Shown one piece after another: positions 54,191 through 63,236 of a stretch of 64,000 bases of DNA (positions are counted from its first letter, which is position 1; every line of letters begins with the position of its first letter). Position numbers and translations under genes: made by a program. The stretch spans positions 615,501-679,500 of the forward strand of contig NZ_AP026709.1 in assembly GCF_027923765.1 (NCBI RefSeq), written 5' to 3'. The notes below the pieces were generated by a model, which searched no databases, was not told the DNA's origin, and worked only from the letters and a program-made list of their open reading frames with translations. This stretch comes from Pseudodesulfovibrio nedwellii. Lineage in GTDB: Bacteria > Desulfobacterota > Desulfovibrionia > Desulfovibrionales > Desulfovibrionaceae.

Positions 54191-54227
54191 TCACCTCCTC
54201 GGTGAACTGCCCGCGCCTTTGGCGGGC
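54191..54227 (-). promoter_or_regulatory. Leader hairpins at the rpsU ribosome-binding site
   Basis: On the minus strand a first stem pairs GCCCGC with GCGGGC (54222-54227, 54209-54214). A second pairs TCACC with GGTGA (54201-54205 and 54191-54195) around the loop GAGGA. The second stem holds part of the rpsU Shine-Dalgarno sequence, which could limit translation of S21 and the coupled genes. Confidence 0.5.
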
Positions 54228-54315
54228 GAGCGAAATAAGAGATACTACATATACGTATCAAAATTGGATTGCAATAGATAAATATAAAAATATCTCGCAT
54301 ACTCCGCAAAGACAA

Positions 54316-54343
54316 AGGCCTATCGATTTTTCTCGACAGGCCT
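54316..54343 (-). terminator. Terminator after hup and the small membrane protein
   Basis: Eleven-base arms (AGGCCT-x-TCGA) pair fully on the minus strand with one G-U; a modest T-rich stretch (TTGTCTTTG) follows. Confidence 0.6.
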
Positions 54344-54366
54344 AATTTGTCTAATAAAATCATATT

Positions 54367-54540
54367 TTAATGTTCAGCGTTTTTTGCATCTCGCATGGAC
54401 TGCAGGACTGTGACGGCCAGCGCAACACCAAGGACGCCGAGAACGACATAGAGGACGCCGAAAAATACGAAATGGTCGGGCATCCACCAGGGAAGGTCCT
54501 GAAAAAGCGGGCTATGAACGGTTTCACCATGAATCATCAT
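54367..54540 (-). CDS. Small single-span membrane protein, unknown
   Basis: A 57-residue frame with GGAG eight bases before its ATG. The centre is a transmembrane helix (VFFGVLYVVLGVLGVALAVTV, positions about 25-45), with Pro/Trp-rich residues before (DLPWWMPDHF) and a charged tail. It lies 15 bases after hup and before a terminator. No family is recognised. The good Shine-Dalgarno sequence and clean membrane helix argue that it is real. Confidence 0.7.
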   Translation of the reverse strand: MMIHGETVHSPLFQDLPWWMPDHFVFFGVLYVVLGVLGVALAVTVLQSMRDAKNAEH

Positions 54541-54555
54541 AGGGTTGTCTCCAAA

Positions 54556-54828
54556 TTATTTAACGGCGTCCTTGAGGATCTTACCGGGACGGAATTTGAC
54601 GACCTTGGTGGCCGGGATCTTGATTTCAGCGCCAGTGCGGGGATTACGGCCAACACGAGCTTTACGTTCTTCCACAACGAAAGTGCCGAAACCAGTCAGT
54701 GTCAGCTTGCCATCTTTGACCAAGGTACCTTCGACGGTATCCAGAAAAGCATTCAGAGCGCGCTCTGCATTCGCTTTGGTCAGGTTCGCCTTCTCCGCGA
54801 TTTTGACAACCAATTCAGCCTTTGTCAT
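54556..54828 (-). CDS. hup: HU family DNA-binding protein
   Basis: A 90-residue histone-like protein. N-terminal helices (MTKAELVVKIAEKANLTKANA) lead to the beta arms (LTGFGTFVVEERKARVGRNP, then TGAEIKIPATKVVKFRPGK), including the RNP tip that bends DNA. The lengths fit HU rather than IHF. GAGGAAGGA precedes the ATG. It has its own promoter upstream. Confidence 0.94.
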   Translation of the reverse strand: MTKAELVVKIAEKANLTKANAERALNAFLDTVEGTLVKDGKLTLTGFGTFVVEERKARVGRNPRTGAEIKIPATKVVKFRPGKILKDAVK

Positions 54829-54978
54829 CAGTCCTTCCTCCTCAATGAAATAATTCCTTTACGTATCTGGGTAAAAATGCGGACAGAGATGAAACTGTAC
54901 TCGCATCTTGTTTCCTTCAACAACTCACCCCTCCGGCTTTAAATGAACTTTCGGGCTGTGTCCAGTCCGGTCGCTCAA

Positions 54979-55007
54979 ATACTACGAAAAAACCTATGTC
55001 CTATCAA
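54979..55007 (-). promoter_or_regulatory. Sigma-70-type promoter of hup
   Basis: On the minus strand TTGATA (55007-55002) and TAGTAT (54984-54979) are 17 bases apart. The leader to the hup ATG is about 145 bases. A TTGACT further upstream (around 55060) could be a second promoter but lacks a clear -10. Confidence 0.55.
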
Positions 55008-55103
55008 GGTTTCGGGGTTTTTTAAACTCAGTGAATTTAATCAGAAACAGTATTTTCCCTCTCAAGTCAATAGGGAACGGCCTTTTTGTTGTGAAAAAAT
55101 GAA

Positions 55104-55886
55104 CTAAAGTCGTTCTGATAGGCTGGAAAACTGTTTTGGAGTCAAATTTTCAGGACGAACCTTTGGACTGACACCTTCTAATTCAAACCACTCTTCGATT
55201 GAATCATTCCATCGTTTTTTCAAAATGGTTGAAATTTGTTTTCTGCGTTGTTGGAAAAGGAGTTTAATCAACTCGGATAATTTTTTGGGATCAGCAGGCC
55301 ATTCCTCAACAGGAAGCGGGGCGAATCGAACGACAGCTGAATCAATTTTAGGTTGAGGTCGGAACACGGTGGGCGGTACTTTAAACAAATAAGTGGTAGT
55401 ACAATAATTCTTCACCCATGCAGTCAGCCCCCCAAACGCTTTGGTTCCCGGTTGTGCCGTCAAGCGATTTGCAACTTCATGCTGCACCATGAATACAGCC
55501 ATTTGTAGCGTATTCACCTTGCTGACAATATCCCAAATTAATTTTGAGCCGACATTGTATGGCAAGTTGCCAATGATTTTACACGGCCTTTCATTGAGCG
55601 ATTCCCAAGGGAATTTCAGAGCATCCATTTTGATGACTTCCAAATTTGGCCATCTCTCATCAAGGCGCAGCGCCAGTTCATCGTCCATTTCAAGAGCGAC
55701 AAGCTTGCTTGCATCCGTTTCCACGAGAAATTCCGTCAAGGCGCCCCGCCCTGGTCCAATTTCTATAATATAGTCATTTTCTGTCGGAACAATAGCATCC
55801 ACAATTTTACGGCAGATGTTTTGATCCTTGAGAAAGTTCTGGCCTAGACTTTTCTTGGCCCTGTGTTTTGGTCGTTCGTCAGACAT
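55104..55886 (-). CDS. rsmA: 16S rRNA (adenine(1518)-N(6)/adenine(1519)-N(6))-dimethyltransferase
   Basis: A 260-residue KsgA-type enzyme. The opening KKSLGQNFLKD, the SAM motif IIEIGPGRGALTEFLVE, LVALEMDDELALRLDE and the catalytic IGNLPYNVGSKLIWDI are present. It dimethylates two adenines near the 3' end of 16S rRNA, a late ribosome-assembly step. It diverges from apt, with a 113-base gap that should hold both promoters. No obvious terminator follows it before the hup promoter. Confidence 0.95.
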   Translation of the reverse strand: MSDERPKHRAKKSLGQNFLKDQNICRKIVDAIVPTENDYIIEIGPGRGALTEFLVETDASKLVALEMDDELALRLDERWPNLEVIKMDALKFPWESLNERPCKIIGNLPYNVGSKLIWDIVSKVNTLQMAVFMVQHEVANRLTAQPGTKAFGGLTAWVKNYCTTTYLFKVPPTVFRPQPKIDSAVVRFAPLPVEEWPADPKKLSELIKLLFQQRRKQISTILKKRWNDSIEEWFELEGVSPKVRPENLTPKQFSSLSERL

Positions 55887-55999
55887 TTATTTTCTCCGTG
55901 TGTCATGGATAGCGGAACACCATTTATCTGGCAACATCATTGACACCATATAAATTCAAAACGTATGAGTCTTCGTTATCTATTTTTTAGGAGGATTTT

Positions 56000-56518
56000 A
56001 TGAATTTACGCCATTATGTGAGAGACATTCCCGATTACCCCAAAAAAGGTATCACCTTTTACGATATAACTCCGATTCTCAGCAGTCCCGAAGCATTTCA
56101 ATATGTCATGGACCAACTTTATGAAAAGTACAAGAATTGCGGGGCAGATAAGATAGTGGCAGCCGATGCTCGTGGTTTTATATTCGGCGCACCATTGGCC
56201 TTGAGAATGGGTGTTCCGTTTATTCCTGTTCGTAAGCCCGGCAAGCTTCCTTTCAAGAACCGTTGCGTCACTTATGACCTTGAATACGGTTCAGACACTC
56301 TGTGCATGCACGTCGATGCCGTTGATCCGGGCGACAAAATTCTGATGATTGACGACCTGCTGGCGACCGGCGGTACAGCGGAAGGCATGGTACAACTTGT
56401 CAAAGAGGCAGGCGGAGAAATCGTCGGCTGTGGTTTTGTCATTCAACTCGGATTTCTTGATGGCGACAAGGTCATGAAAGCTGCTGGGGTTGATCACGAT
56501 TTTCTCATTGAAGTATAG
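56000..56518 (+). CDS. apt: Adenine phosphoribosyltransferase
   Basis: A 172-residue salvage enzyme that makes AMP from adenine and PRPP. Landmarks are DIPDYPKKGITFYDITPIL, VAADARGFIFGAPLA and the PRPP-binding ILMIDDLLATGGTAEGMV. AGGAGG precedes the ATG. It is followed after 14 bases by the MTA phosphorylase gene, whose product adenine it can recycle. Confidence 0.96.
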   Translation: MNLRHYVRDIPDYPKKGITFYDITPILSSPEAFQYVMDQLYEKYKNCGADKIVAADARGFIFGAPLALRMGVPFIPVRKPGKLPFKNRCVTYDLEYGSDTLCMHVDAVDPGDKILMIDDLLATGGTAEGMVQLVKEAGGEIVGCGFVIQLGFLDGDKVMKAAGVDHDFLIEV

Positions 56519-56532
56519 TATAAGGACACGTC

Positions 56533-57282
56533 ATGACCAAAATAGGCATCATCGGCGGGAGCGGACTGGATAACCCGGACCTCATGCAGGATGCACACGA
56601 TGTTGAAGTGGAGACTTCCTATGGTAGCCCCTCTGCCCCGCTCAAAATGGGAACCATTGCAGGAAAAAATGTCGTTCTGCTTGCACGACATGGTCGTGAG
56701 CACACGATTCCACCTACTTTCGTTAACTATCGCGCCAACATTCAAGCGTTAAAGGATGCTGGTTGCACTTTAATTCTTGCGACAACTGCCTGTGGATCCT
56801 TGCGTGCAGAGATTGACCGTGGACATCTTGTCATTCTTGATCAGTTCATTGATTTCACTCGCCGCCGCCCCGTTTCTTTTTACGAAGAATTCGAACCGCA
56901 TGGCGCTGTTCATACCGGTATGGCGGATCCTTTTGATAAGACATTGCGTGGTGTATTCAATCAGGCGTGCGATTCACTTGATCTCACACATCACAAGGCT
57001 GGCACTGTTATTACTATCGAAGGTTCCCGATTTTCCACTCGGGCTGAATCCAATATGTTTCGCATGTGGGGTGCCGATGTGATCAACATGTCTGTCGCAC
57101 CTGAATGTATACTCGCCAATGAGGCCGGTATTCCTTATGCCGCAGTAGCTATGTCCACTGATTACGATTGCTGGAAAACCGATGAAGCCCCCGTGACCTG
57201 GGAAGAAATTCTTGAAGTCTTTCAAGGAAATGTGGAAAAAGTTACCTCCCTGCTTGTCGAAGCCATTAAAAATATCGATTGA
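56533..57282 (+). CDS. mtnP: S-methyl-5'-thioadenosine phosphorylase
   Basis: A 249-residue phosphorylase that splits methylthioadenosine into adenine and methylthioribose-1-phosphate. The features are IGIIGGSGLDNPDL, phosphate-site ARHGREHTIPPTFVNYRANI, ITIEGSRFSTRAESNMFRMW and NMSVAPECILANEAGIPYAAV. The family includes inosine-preferring members, so the nucleoside is not certain, but placement between apt and an MTA/SAH deaminase favours MTA. The deaminase starts 5 bases later. Confidence 0.9.
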   Translation: MTKIGIIGGSGLDNPDLMQDAHDVEVETSYGSPSAPLKMGTIAGKNVVLLARHGREHTIPPTFVNYRANIQALKDAGCTLILATTACGSLRAEIDRGHLVILDQFIDFTRRRPVSFYEEFEPHGAVHTGMADPFDKTLRGVFNQACDSLDLTHHKAGTVITIEGSRFSTRAESNMFRMWGADVINMSVAPECILANEAGIPYAAVAMSTDYDCWKTDEAPVTWEEILEVFQGNVEKVTSLLVEAIKNID

Positions 57283-57287
57283 TTTTA

Positions 57288-58637
57288 ATGAATACCAATC
57301 AAATCACTGCGTCCGTTCCGACAAAATGCGACCTGCTTGTTCGGGCGGATGTTGTTGTTACACAGGATACGGACCGTCGGGTCATTACCAGTGCCGGCGT
57401 GGCTATCACTGATGGCCTTATCGTGGAAGTCGCCGGATATAATGAATTGGAAGCTAAATTTCAACCGACTCAACGGTTGGATATGGCTGGCAAGATGCTT
57501 TTGCCCGGACTTGTCAACGGACATACGCATTTACCCATGACGCTTTTCCGCGGCTATGCCGACGATCTTCCGCTCATGGAATGGCTCGAAGACCATATCT
57601 GGCCCGTGGAATTTCAATTAACTGATGAAATTCTTTCCATTGGTGCGGACATTGGGTGCTGTGAATTGATTAGGACTGGCTGCACAGCGTTCCTTAATGG
57701 TTATTTCCACGAGTATATCACAGGTGACGCGGCCAATGCAGCCGGGTTGCGAGCGGTTTTAGGCGAAGGTTTTTTTCATTTTCCTTCACCGCATTTCCCC
57801 ACGGCCAATGACTGTTGGGATACAATACGCACACTGGATGCCCGATATGACAAAAATTCACGAATTCGGACGGCTGTTACCCCCCACGCTGCGTTCACGG
57901 TAAATCCAGATGAATTGCAGGCCAGCTTTCAATTAGCTACCGATCTGGACATCCCGTGGCAAGTACATTTAGCGGAATCCCCTGTTGAAACAGCTGTCTG
58001 TCTCGAAAAGCATGGCAAGCGTCCTGTGGAACTCCTCCGTTCTCTCAACTTGTTGACGCCACGAACCACCCTTCATCATTGTGTTGACGTAACAGATGAT
58101 GAAATCACGGCCCTCGCAGAAAACGGCGTGAATGTTGTCCACAACCCGGCTTCCAATCTCAAGTTGTGTTCAGGTCTTTCACCAGTGCAAAAAATGGTGG
58201 ATGCTGGTGTAACGGTCGGCTTGGGAACAGATGGCGCTTCGAGCAACAATCAACTTAATATGTTTCGAGATATGGCTTTGGCAGCTTTGATCGGCAAAGT
58301 TCGTCATGAGGACGCCTCGGCAGTAAACGCACAAACCGCTCTTGATATGGCGACTGTCAACTCAGCCCGCTGTCTCGGTTGGCCTGAACTTGGACGTATC
58401 GAAAAGGGGTGCCCTGCGGACATGATAGCACTTGATTTAGGCAGTCCAAATCTTATGCCAATGTTCTCGCCGGTTTCACATGCCGTGTATGCTGCAACAG
58501 GCATGGAAGTGTGCATGACCATGGTCGCTGGAGAAATTCTCTATCTTTATGGAGATTTCAGAACTATCGACGTGCAAGCCTTGCGAGACAACGCTTTTAG
58601 TGCGGTTGAGTGGGTTCGAACTAAGGCGAAAAAATAA
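57288..58637 (+). CDS. 5-methylthioadenosine/S-adenosylhomocysteine deaminase-type amidohydrolase
   Basis: A 449-residue metal-dependent amidohydrolase. Metal and catalytic residues are seen in LLPGLVNGHTHLPMTLFRGYADDL, QVHLAESPVET, LHHCVDVTDDE and GLGTDGASSNNQLNMF. The MtaD/TrzN-like group deaminates methylthioadenosine, SAH or related adenosyl compounds. The ATG at 57288 is chosen over a TTG at 57279. Together with apt and mtnP it forms a small adenosyl-salvage operon that deals with by-products of SAM use. Confidence 0.9.
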   Translation: MNTNQITASVPTKCDLLVRADVVVTQDTDRRVITSAGVAITDGLIVEVAGYNELEAKFQPTQRLDMAGKMLLPGLVNGHTHLPMTLFRGYADDLPLMEWLEDHIWPVEFQLTDEILSIGADIGCCELIRTGCTAFLNGYFHEYITGDAANAAGLRAVLGEGFFHFPSPHFPTANDCWDTIRTLDARYDKNSRIRTAVTPHAAFTVNPDELQASFQLATDLDIPWQVHLAESPVETAVCLEKHGKRPVELLRSLNLLTPRTTLHHCVDVTDDEITALAENGVNVVHNPASNLKLCSGLSPVQKMVDAGVTVGLGTDGASSNNQLNMFRDMALAALIGKVRHEDASAVNAQTALDMATVNSARCLGWPELGRIEKGCPADMIALDLGSPNLMPMFSPVSHAVYAATGMEVCMTMVAGEILYLYGDFRTIDVQALRDNAFSAVEWVRTKAKK

Positions 58638-58656
58638 AAAAAATGTCGTAAAAAAC

Positions 58657-58686
58657 TTGACAACACCCACTCTGGGTGCATATCGA
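58657..58686 (+). promoter_or_regulatory. Promoter with internal inverted repeat, PxxKW gene
   Basis: TTGACA at 58657-58662 is followed by TATCGA 18 bases later. Within the spacer CACCCA and TGGGTG (58664-58669, 58673-58678) form a perfect inverted repeat with a 3-base centre, the position of a classic operator. No T run follows, so it is not a terminator. Confidence 0.5.
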
Positions 58687-58766
58687 ATTCTGCTCTTGCA
58701 TTAATATGAAATTTTTATGCCGCTGGCATCCCGTGAGCCGCATTATTTTTAGGAGGAAGGCACCAA

Positions 58767-59054
58767 ATGGCTAAAAAGAAAGTTACCGTTTCCCTGGAAG
58801 GCGCTGTCATGACCGATGCAGGTCTGACCTACAAGGGCGTTATTATGGAAACCATTGATGAGAAATGTGAAGGTTGTGAACGTATTGTCTCCTTTGAAGA
58901 CAAAAAGTACTGCCCGACCTACGCACAGCCCGCAACCAAGTGGAGCAAAGGCGTCTGCAACTTCGCCACTCACGCCCGCGCAGATGTTGACAAGGCCGGT
59001 AAGGTCAAGGTCAACCCGTTGAAGGCTTCCAAGCGCGCTGCTCGCGGCCGCTAG
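58767..59054 (+). CDS. PxxKW family cysteine-rich protein
   Basis: A 95-residue protein with Cys in EKCEGCERIV, KKYCPTYAQP and GVCNF, and the PATKW motif that gives the family its name. The family is common in Desulfovibrionaceae and related anaerobes, and the four cysteines probably bind a metal or a cluster. AGGAGGAAGG precedes the ATG. It has its own promoter and strong terminator, which suggests a separately regulated, well expressed gene. The function is unknown. Confidence 0.9.
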   Translation: MAKKKVTVSLEGAVMTDAGLTYKGVIMETIDEKCEGCERIVSFEDKKYCPTYAQPATKWSKGVCNFATHARADVDKAGKVKVNPLKASKRAARGR

Positions 59055-59068
59055 GCTAAAGTTTTTAA

Positions 59069-59099
59069 AAAAGGCGGGGCAAGTCCCCGCCTTTTTTTT
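59069..59099 (+). terminator. Intrinsic terminator after the PxxKW gene
   Basis: Eleven-base arms (AAAAGGCGGGG and complement), a 5-base loop and eight T. Confidence 0.93.
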
Positions 59100-59154
59100 G
59101 TTTGTATGAATTGTTTTTTGGGTTATTTTATTGAAAATAAACCGGAGGCCCCAC

Positions 59155-60378
59155 ATGGATGCTCTCTTTTCCGAACTGGACAAACAGTCTGAAGCAGTTG
59201 TCGAACTGCAAACCAAGCTTACTGCTATTCCCGCCCTTGGACCGATGAATGGTGGTGACGGTGAAAAAGACAAAGCTGACTTTCTGATCGCTCATCTTAA
59301 ATCCATGGGTATTGAAGATATTCGCGAGTATAATGCCCCAGCCAAGGACGTTTCCTGCGGTTACCGTCCAAACGTTGCGGCAATCATCCCCGGTAAAAAT
59401 ACGGAAAAGACCTTGTGGGTCATCTCGCATATCGACATCGTCCCTCCGGGCGACTTGGCTCTGTGGGATACTGATCCCTACACGTTAGTTCGTGATGGAG
59501 ATAAAATCATTGGGCGAGGCGTTGAAGACAATCAGCAGGGTATTGTTTCTTCGCTCCTGACGGCTCAAGCTTTGCTTGATCTAAAAGTTACCCCAGAAGT
59601 TAACTACGGTATTATCTTCGTGGCAGACGAAGAAACCGGCAGCGGCTTTGGTTTGGAATATCTGGTTAAGGAACATGAAGAAATATTCGCCAAAGATGAT
59701 CTTTTCCTGGTTCCCGACTTTGGTGAACCGACTTCCGAAATGGTTGAAGTCGCAGAAAAGTCCATGTTTTGGCTCAAGGTTATTGTTGAGGGCAAGCAGT
59801 GCCACGCATCTACCCCATATCAGGGTGTGAACTCTTTGGTTGCTGCTTCAGACTTTATTCTTCGTATTAAGGAACTTGAAAGCATCTACGATGCCGAGAA
59901 CCCTATTTACGACCCGCCCTGCTCCACGTTCCAGCCCACAATGAAAGAGGCAAACGTGGCCAATATCAACACTCTTCCAGGCCGTGATGTTTTTTACATT
60001 GATAGCCGCGTCATGCCTGAATATGACGTCGAAGAAATCCTGAAGACTATCCGTGACTTTGGTTCTGAAGTGGAAAAAACACATGGCGTGACCATTTCCT
60101 ATGAGACCGTTCAGGCCGAACAGGCAGCTCCTGCCACACCAGTCGACAGCGAAATTGCGGTCAAGACTATTAAATCCATCAAAAAGATTTATAACAACAA
60201 TCCTCGTACTGTTGGCGTCGGCGGTGGTACTGTTGCTGCATTCCTGCGCCGTAAAGAATATCAGGCCGTTGTCTGGGCCACTTTGAACCATTGCGCACAC
60301 CAGCCCAATGAGTGGGCTTCTATAAAAAATACTATCAATGACGCCAAAGTCATTGGTGATATCCTCTTGTCTAAATAG
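59155..60378 (+). CDS. M20 family metallo-hydrolase
   Basis: A 407-residue di-zinc hydrolase of the ArgE/DapE/PepV group. The metal motifs are [44 protein letters not shown], and the dimerisation domain starts near [19 protein letters not shown] precedes the ATG at 59155. It could be a peptidase, a diaminopimelate-type desuccinylase or a deacylase; with dapL present DapE is not required. The exact substrate is open. Confidence 0.88.
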   Translation: MDALFSELDKQSEAVVELQTKLTAIPALGPMNGGDGEKDKADFLIAHLKSMGIEDIREYNAPAKDVSCGYRPNVAAIIPGKNTEKTLWVISHIDIVPPGDLALWDTDPYTLVRDGDKIIGRGVEDNQQGIVSSLLTAQALLDLKVTPEVNYGIIFVADEETGSGFGLEYLVKEHEEIFAKDDLFLVPDFGEPTSEMVEVAEKSMFWLKVIVEGKQCHASTPYQGVNSLVAASDFILRIKELESIYDAENPIYDPPCSTFQPTMKEANVANINTLPGRDVFYIDSRVMPEYDVEEILKTIRDFGSEVEKTHGVTISYETVQAEQAAPATPVDSEIAVKTIKSIKKIYNNNPRTVGVGGGTVAAFLRRKEYQAVVWATLNHCAHQPNEWASIKNTINDAKVIGDILLSK

Positions 60379-60395
60379 ACGGATGCAAAAAGCAA

Positions 60396-62279
60396 ATGCA
60401 GCGTAAAGCCCCATTTCCGAATCAATTCGATCTCATTGTCGTGGGAGCGGGTCATGCTGGCTGTGAAGCCGCCATGGCCGCTGCCCGACTTGGACTTAAA
60501 ACGCTCCTTTTGACTATCAATGCCGACCGCATTGGTCATTTGTCCTGCAATCCTGCCATCGGAGGGTTGGCCAAAGGACATATGGTCAAAGAAATTGATG
60601 CCCTTGGTGGTATGATAGGGTTATGGGCAGATGCCGCCGGTATCCAGTTCCGCATCTTGAATACCCGCAAGGGGCCTGCCGTTCGGTCCAGCCGTGCACA
60701 GATTGACCGCGTTGAATATATGCGTGTGGTCCAAAAATCCATTTTTGCTCAGGATAATCTGTGGGTGTTTCAGGACATCGGTGCTGCTGTGCTCACTAAA
60801 GACGGCCACGCTTGTGGAGTCCGCACAGAATTAGATGAAGTATTACCTTCCCGTTCCGTGCTTCTCACGACCGGAACATTCCTGCGTGGCCTTATGCACA
60901 TTGGTTTGGAAAACATCAAAGGCGGTCGCATGGGCGATCCGGCCTCGAATCAGCTGTCAGACAACCTGCGTGAACTTGGCTTCGAATTGGGACGCCTTAA
61001 GACCGGCACCACGCCAAGACTCTTGAAAGATTCTATTAATTTCGATGTCATGCAGATACAGCCGGGCGATGATCCGCCGGTTCCATTCAGCTTCCGCAAT
61101 AAGACTGTGCCTATGCCACAGGTTCCGTGCTACCTGACCTACACTAATGAAAAGGCGCACGAAGCGATTCGTTCCGGTTTTGACCGCTCCCCGATGTTCA
61201 CCGGTATTATCGAAGGCACTGGCGCACGCTATTGTCCGTCCATTGAAGATAAGGTTGCCCGCTTTCCAGAAAAGGATCGTCATCAGATTTTTGTAGAGCC
61301 AGAGGGACTGGACAGTCCCGAAATGTATCCAAGCGGCATCCCCACCAGTCTGCCTTTTGATGTGCAGAAAAAAATGGTTGCCGCTATTGTCGGGTTGGAA
61401 AATGCGCAAATTGTTCGCCCTGGCTATGCCATTGAGTATGATTTTTTACCGCCTACGCAGCTTAAGCCAACGCTTGAAACGAAGAATATTTCAGGTTTGT
61501 ATTTCGCTGGACAGATCAACGGCACTTCCGGGTATGAAGAAGCCGCTGCGCAAGGTTTTTGGGCCGCGGTTAACGCTGCCAATAAACTTCTTGGCCGTGA
61601 TCCCTTCCTGCTTTCTCGCGATCAGGCCTACATGGCTGTACTTGTGGATGACCTTGTCACCAAAGGTACAGAAGAGCCGTATCGCATGTTTACCTCCCGC
61701 GCCGAACATAGACTTTTACTTCGGGAAGGCAATGCGGATGAACGATTAACCTCCATTGGTCGTGATCTTGGTCTTGTTGACGACGATCATTGGGCAATCT
61801 ATTCTGCCAAGCAGGAACAACTTCAATCCACATTGGAAGCTTTGCGGTCCATCCGTATTCGTCCTGACGCACCGACTCGTGCAATCATGCAGGATATCGG
61901 CGCCTCGGTTCCAGGAAAAGCTGTCGAGTTGGCAGCTCTGTTGCGTCAACCACAAATGACCATTGAACAGTTGGAAGTATTTTATCCGGCCATTGCCGAT
62001 TTGGATGAAGTGGTCCTGCGTGAAGCAGAGACTCAGGTTCGCTATGAGGGATATCTTGTTAAACAGGCAGACCTTGTTGCCAAGTTCAAGACTATGGAAA
62101 ATGTTTCTCTGCCGTCTGATCTTGATTATACTGTCGTTTCAGGTTTGACACGTGAAGTAGTGGAAAAATTGTCTTCAGTTCAGCCAGTGACCTTGGGGCA
62201 GGCCGGTCGTATATCCGGCATCACACCCGCCGCCCTGACCTGTCTTGAAGTCCATCTCAAAAAAATCGGCCTCTTGTAA
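60396..62279 (+). CDS. mnmG: tRNA uridine-5-carboxymethylaminomethyl modification enzyme MnmG
   Basis: A 627-residue FAD protein (GidA) that with MnmE modifies U34 of several tRNAs. The FAD motif is [21 protein letters not shown], followed by [40 protein letters not shown] and [14 protein letters not shown]. The C-terminal helices end with [19 protein letters not shown]. It follows the M20 gene after 17 bases. MnmE is not in the window. Confidence 0.96.
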   Translation: MQRKAPFPNQFDLIVVGAGHAGCEAAMAAARLGLKTLLLTINADRIGHLSCNPAIGGLAKGHMVKEIDALGGMIGLWADAAGIQFRILNTRKGPAVRSSRAQIDRVEYMRVVQKSIFAQDNLWVFQDIGAAVLTKDGHACGVRTELDEVLPSRSVLLTTGTFLRGLMHIGLENIKGGRMGDPASNQLSDNLRELGFELGRLKTGTTPRLLKDSINFDVMQIQPGDDPPVPFSFRNKTVPMPQVPCYLTYTNEKAHEAIRSGFDRSPMFTGIIEGTGARYCPSIEDKVARFPEKDRHQIFVEPEGLDSPEMYPSGIPTSLPFDVQKKMVAAIVGLENAQIVRPGYAIEYDFLPPTQLKPTLETKNISGLYFAGQINGTSGYEEAAAQGFWAAVNAANKLLGRDPFLLSRDQAYMAVLVDDLVTKGTEEPYRMFTSRAEHRLLLREGNADERLTSIGRDLGLVDDDHWAIYSAKQEQLQSTLEALRSIRIRPDAPTRAIMQDIGASVPGKAVELAALLRQPQMTIEQLEVFYPAIADLDEVVLREAETQVRYEGYLVKQADLVAKFKTMENVSLPSDLDYTVVSGLTREVVEKLSSVQPVTLGQAGRISGITPAALTCLEVHLKKIGLL

Positions 62280-62300
62280 CCAAAGCGTTGGTTCGTTGTA

Positions 62301-62329
62301 TTGACAGTGAGTGACTCTCTGTCTAAATA
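62301..62329 (+). promoter_or_regulatory. Promoter of the CorC-like gene
   Basis: TTGACA and TAAATA are 17 bases apart just after mnmG. This promoter occupies the codons of the longest possible CorC frame and supports the later start at 62412. Confidence 0.5.
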
Positions 62330-62411
62330 TAAAGAATACGATGAACTGACGCAGTTGCGTAATTTCATCAACAATTTAACGAATTGCCAACCCACCTCAA
62401 GGAGTCTGATC

Positions 62412-63233
62412 TTGGACGAAGGATCTGACAGTCGGTTTTTTACTATTTTTAAAAAACTATTCGGCACAAACGGCCAGCAGCTTGAAGAGCACATCCTCGA
62501 AGCCAAAGCGGACGGAGAGCTTGAAAGCGATGAAGTTTCCATGCTGCTCAACGTTTTGGAACTTGATGAAAAGCAAGTCAAAGAAATCATGGTTCCACGC
62601 ACGGACATGGTTTGTGCCGAAATCGGCAGTACGGTAAAAGACGTCGCCGACCTCATTGCCAATCAAGGCGCTCATTCCCGTATCCCCATATTTCGAGAAA
62701 CAAAAGACCATATTTTTGGACTGGTCCATGCTAAAGATCTTTTAGAGCCACTTTTGCAAGGATTGGACAATACGTCTGTGGACGGCCTTATGCGTCCAGC
62801 TTTCTTTGTCCATGAAGAAAAGCCTTTGGATGAAGTCCTCGCTATTCTTAAACAGGAAAAGCTCCACATGGCTATCGTGCAGGATGAGTACGGTGGAACA
62901 TCTGGCATGGTCACCATGGAAGATGTGCTCGAAGAAATTGTCGGCGAAATTGCTGATGAATATGATCAGGAACGTCCCATAGAAATCCAGGAACTTCCTG
63001 ATGGAGCGTACATTGTCTCTGGCCGTGTTCCTCTGGATGAAATCAGTGAACGGTGCTCTCTGGATCTTGAAAGCGAAGAAGTGGATTCTATCGGTGGATA
63101 TATTGCCGACATGGCAGGTCGTATCCCCGAGCAAGGAGAGTTCTACACTTTCGACAATCGACGGTTTACGGTCCTTGAAGCCGATGAACGACAAATCTGG
63201 TCTATTAGAATCGAACCTCTCGTACAAGAGTAA
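62412..63233 (+). CDS. CorC/HlyC-type CBS-domain protein
   Basis: A 273-residue protein with a short acidic N-terminus, two CBS domains (about residues 60-180: KEIMVPRTDMVCAEIGSTV, HSRIPIFRETKDHIFGLVHAKDLL, VQDEYGGTSGMVTMEDVLEEIVGEI) and a CorC_HlyC transporter-associated domain (about 195-270). Relatives affect magnesium and cobalt efflux. I chose the TTG at 62412 because AAGGAG lies seven bases upstream and the length then fits CorC; the frame is open to 62301. lnt follows 3 bases later, the same neighbour as ybeX-lnt in E. coli. Confidence 0.88.
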   Translation: MDEGSDSRFFTIFKKLFGTNGQQLEEHILEAKADGELESDEVSMLLNVLELDEKQVKEIMVPRTDMVCAEIGSTVKDVADLIANQGAHSRIPIFRETKDHIFGLVHAKDLLEPLLQGLDNTSVDGLMRPAFFVHEEKPLDEVLAILKQEKLHMAIVQDEYGGTSGMVTMEDVLEEIVGEIADEYDQERPIEIQELPDGAYIVSGRVPLDEISERCSLDLESEEVDSIGGYIADMAGRIPEQGEFYTFDNRRFTVLEADERQIWSIRIEPLVQE

Positions 63234-63236
63234 GCT

